Assembly: GCA_964484255.1 (NCBI GenBank)
Contig: CAZAEH010000043.1
Location: 1 to 8,090 of the forward strand
Origin: UBA6215 sp964484255
GTDB taxonomy: Bacteria; Omnitrophota; Gorgyraeia; Pluralincolimonadales; Pluralincolimonadaceae
Direction: 5' to 3'
Length of the DNA: 8,090 bases
Below, in pieces: positions 7,123 to 8,090 of the stretch. The first letter of the stretch is position 1, and every line of letters begins with the position of its first letter. The notes under the pieces were generated by a model. That model was not told the origin of the DNA, searched no databases, and saw nothing but the letters and a program-made list of their open reading frames with translations. The position numbers and the translations under genes were made by a program.

Positions 7123-7127
7123 GGAGG
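7123..7127 (+). promoter_or_regulatory. Ribosome binding site that fixes the GTG start of the last gene
   Basis: GGAGG lies 10 nt before GTG 7138, in the 17-nt gap after the large hydrolase gene. It is the clearest Shine-Dalgarno sequence in the right block and selects the GTG over an in-frame ATG at 7177, which would remove most of the signal peptide. Confidence 0.7.
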
Positions 7128-7137
7128 ATATTATAAA

Positions 7138-8090
7138 GTGAACAAAAAAACCGTTACGTGCCTCATTATATTGTTAATGATAGTATGCAACAGCGGATAT
7201 TGCAGGCCCATCAAAATCGTCCATGGGGTTGATATTTCCGGCAGAATACTTGATGAAAATGGAAACCCTTTCACAGATTCGGTGGAAGTTGTAATTAATG
7301 TCTCGACCACCTATCTGGATTATAGCAAATCAGAGTCTCAAATGCAGTCTATTGAAAATAAGGAATATAAAATATTGGCGCAGGGAGAAGCATTTTCCTG
7401 GAAGGGCGAGGGGAAGCATTTGCAAATTGAGGCCGTGAAAGAGGGCTATCACAGCACAAGCGTTGATATATTCGGGCCTCTCCCGCCAAAAGAATTATCG
7501 GATGAAGAATTATTGGCGCAAGCCCAAATAATTACCCCGGAAACCGAGATACCGATTGAAAAATATGAAGAAATGATAAGGAACCAGACAATCAAGCGAA
7601 ACGATATCCTTATCTATCTAATTCCTGTTGGGAATCCGTCAAAACTTCAATATACTGGAAGCGCCAAAATCCCCAGTAAAAAACGAAAAGAATCCTCAGG
7701 CAAGCAGTGCGGCTGGTCTTTTGCCAAAAGATGGTATTTCCCTGTTGACGAAGACATTCCTGTAGACATAGTATTAGGCACAAACGATAATAATAAACGC
7801 ACCTATACTATGAAAGATCCCGGCGGATTTATATATTTTGAAGGATATCCAACTTTCGAAAGTAATTCGGAAAGCACATATCCGTATGCCAACTTCGATC
7901 TTATGACCGAAGCTCCGGAGACCGGATATGCCTCGACGTTTACTCCTGCCGAACATAGGCCCAGCTTTAGAGGGAGTAGCTATTTTTGTTACTTCAAGAC
8001 CCCAGACGGCAAGTACGGCAAAATATGTTTTGAAGGCGACTTCAGCTACTACATCAACCCCGACGGCTCAAGGAATCTTGAGGCGGGGGA
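7138..8090 (+). CDS. Secreted beta-sandwich protein of PVC type, partial at the right edge
   Basis: The frame is open from GTG 7138 to the window end: 317 complete codons plus two bases and no stop. Residues 1-22 form a signal peptide ('TCLIILLMIVCNSGYC'). Residues about 31-110 resemble a carboxypeptidase-regulatory-like domain: 'VDISGRILDENGNPF' opens it, and 'LQIEAVKEGYHSTSVDI' closes it like the 'v.K.GY' strand of such domains. The rest is predicted beta-rich. 'DLMTEAPETGY' (254-264) and 'YFKTPDGKYGK' (285-295) lead to 'YYINPDGSRNLE' (304-315). I recall this order of motifs from uncharacterised secreted proteins of Verrucomicrobia and Planctomycetes, which usually end shortly after the NLE, so the natural stop is probably within tens of bases of the edge. 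The 17-nt spacing and shared export signal suggest it works with the large hydrolase as a partner or substrate-binding protein. No enzyme motif is visible and its role is unknown. Confidence 0.8.
   Translation, partial: MNKKTVTCLIILLMIVCNSGYCRPIKIVHGVDISGRILDENGNPFTDSVEVVINVSTTYLDYSKSESQMQSIENKEYKILAQGEAFSWKGEGKHLQIEAVKEGYHSTSVDIFGPLPPKELSDEELLAQAQIITPETEIPIEKYEEMIRNQTIKRNDILIYLIPVGNPSKLQYTGSAKIPSKKRKESSGKQCGWSFAKRWYFPVDEDIPVDIVLGTNDNNKRTYTMKDPGGFIYFEGYPTFESNSESTYPYANFDLMTEAPETGYASTFTPAEHRPSFRGSSYFCYFKTPDGKYGKICFEGDFSYYINPDGSRNLEAG

Overview
The window carries five genes, all on the plus strand and closely packed, from a bacterium of moderate GC content. Four are complete and the fifth runs off the right edge. 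The clues to the organism are indirect. The last two genes resemble the large secreted proteins of unknown function found in Verrucomicrobia, Planctomycetes and related PVC lineages, including an 'EAPETGY' motif, a 'NPDGSRNLE' ending and an acidic 'FWVNDDDD' segment. A GGGAC-type 15-nt repeat of the kind I associate with candidate phyla such as Omnitrophota lies between two genes. I infer a PVC or Omnitrophota-like Gram-negative bacterium; this is not proven by the sequence.

Left block (1-3269): a cation diffusion facilitator (CDF) metal transporter with an altered metal site is followed after 16 nt by a secreted or surface glycoside hydrolase. The hydrolase has an N-terminal discoidin/CBM32-like domain, a clan GH-A catalytic barrel resembling agarase/GH42/GH50 enzymes, and a C-terminal beta-sandwich. 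The second gene has a strong Shine-Dalgarno sequence, so the two are probably co-transcribed, although no functional link is obvious.

Middle (3270-3889): a three-unit tandem repeat with an exact 15-nt period fills most of the gap between the hydrolase stop and a small cytoplasmic protein of unknown function. That protein is rich in Trp, Tyr and Arg and starts at a GTG. It is followed by a 70-nt gap holding the best promoter in the window (TTGACA, 17 nt, TAGACT). A nested palindrome runs from that promoter's -10 region to the next start codon.

Right block (3890-8090): a probable two-gene operon of exported proteins. The first encodes a 1076-residue multidomain protein: signal peptide, two Ig-like domains, a Tyr-rich region, an EF-hand/dockerin-like calcium loop, a beta-sandwich, and a C-terminal DUF900-like alpha/beta hydrolase. 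The second starts at GTG 17 nt downstream behind a GGAGG and encodes a secreted protein with a regulatory-like beta-sandwich domain. It is cut by the window edge, probably only a few residues before its natural end. This block is visibly richer in A+T than the left block, increasingly so toward the right. The unexplained biology here is the pairing of a giant secreted serine hydrolase with a small beta-sandwich partner behind a dedicated promoter and operator-like palindrome.

No tRNA, rRNA, CRISPR array, transposase gene or convincing intrinsic terminator was seen. No gene-free stretch exceeds about 70 nt.
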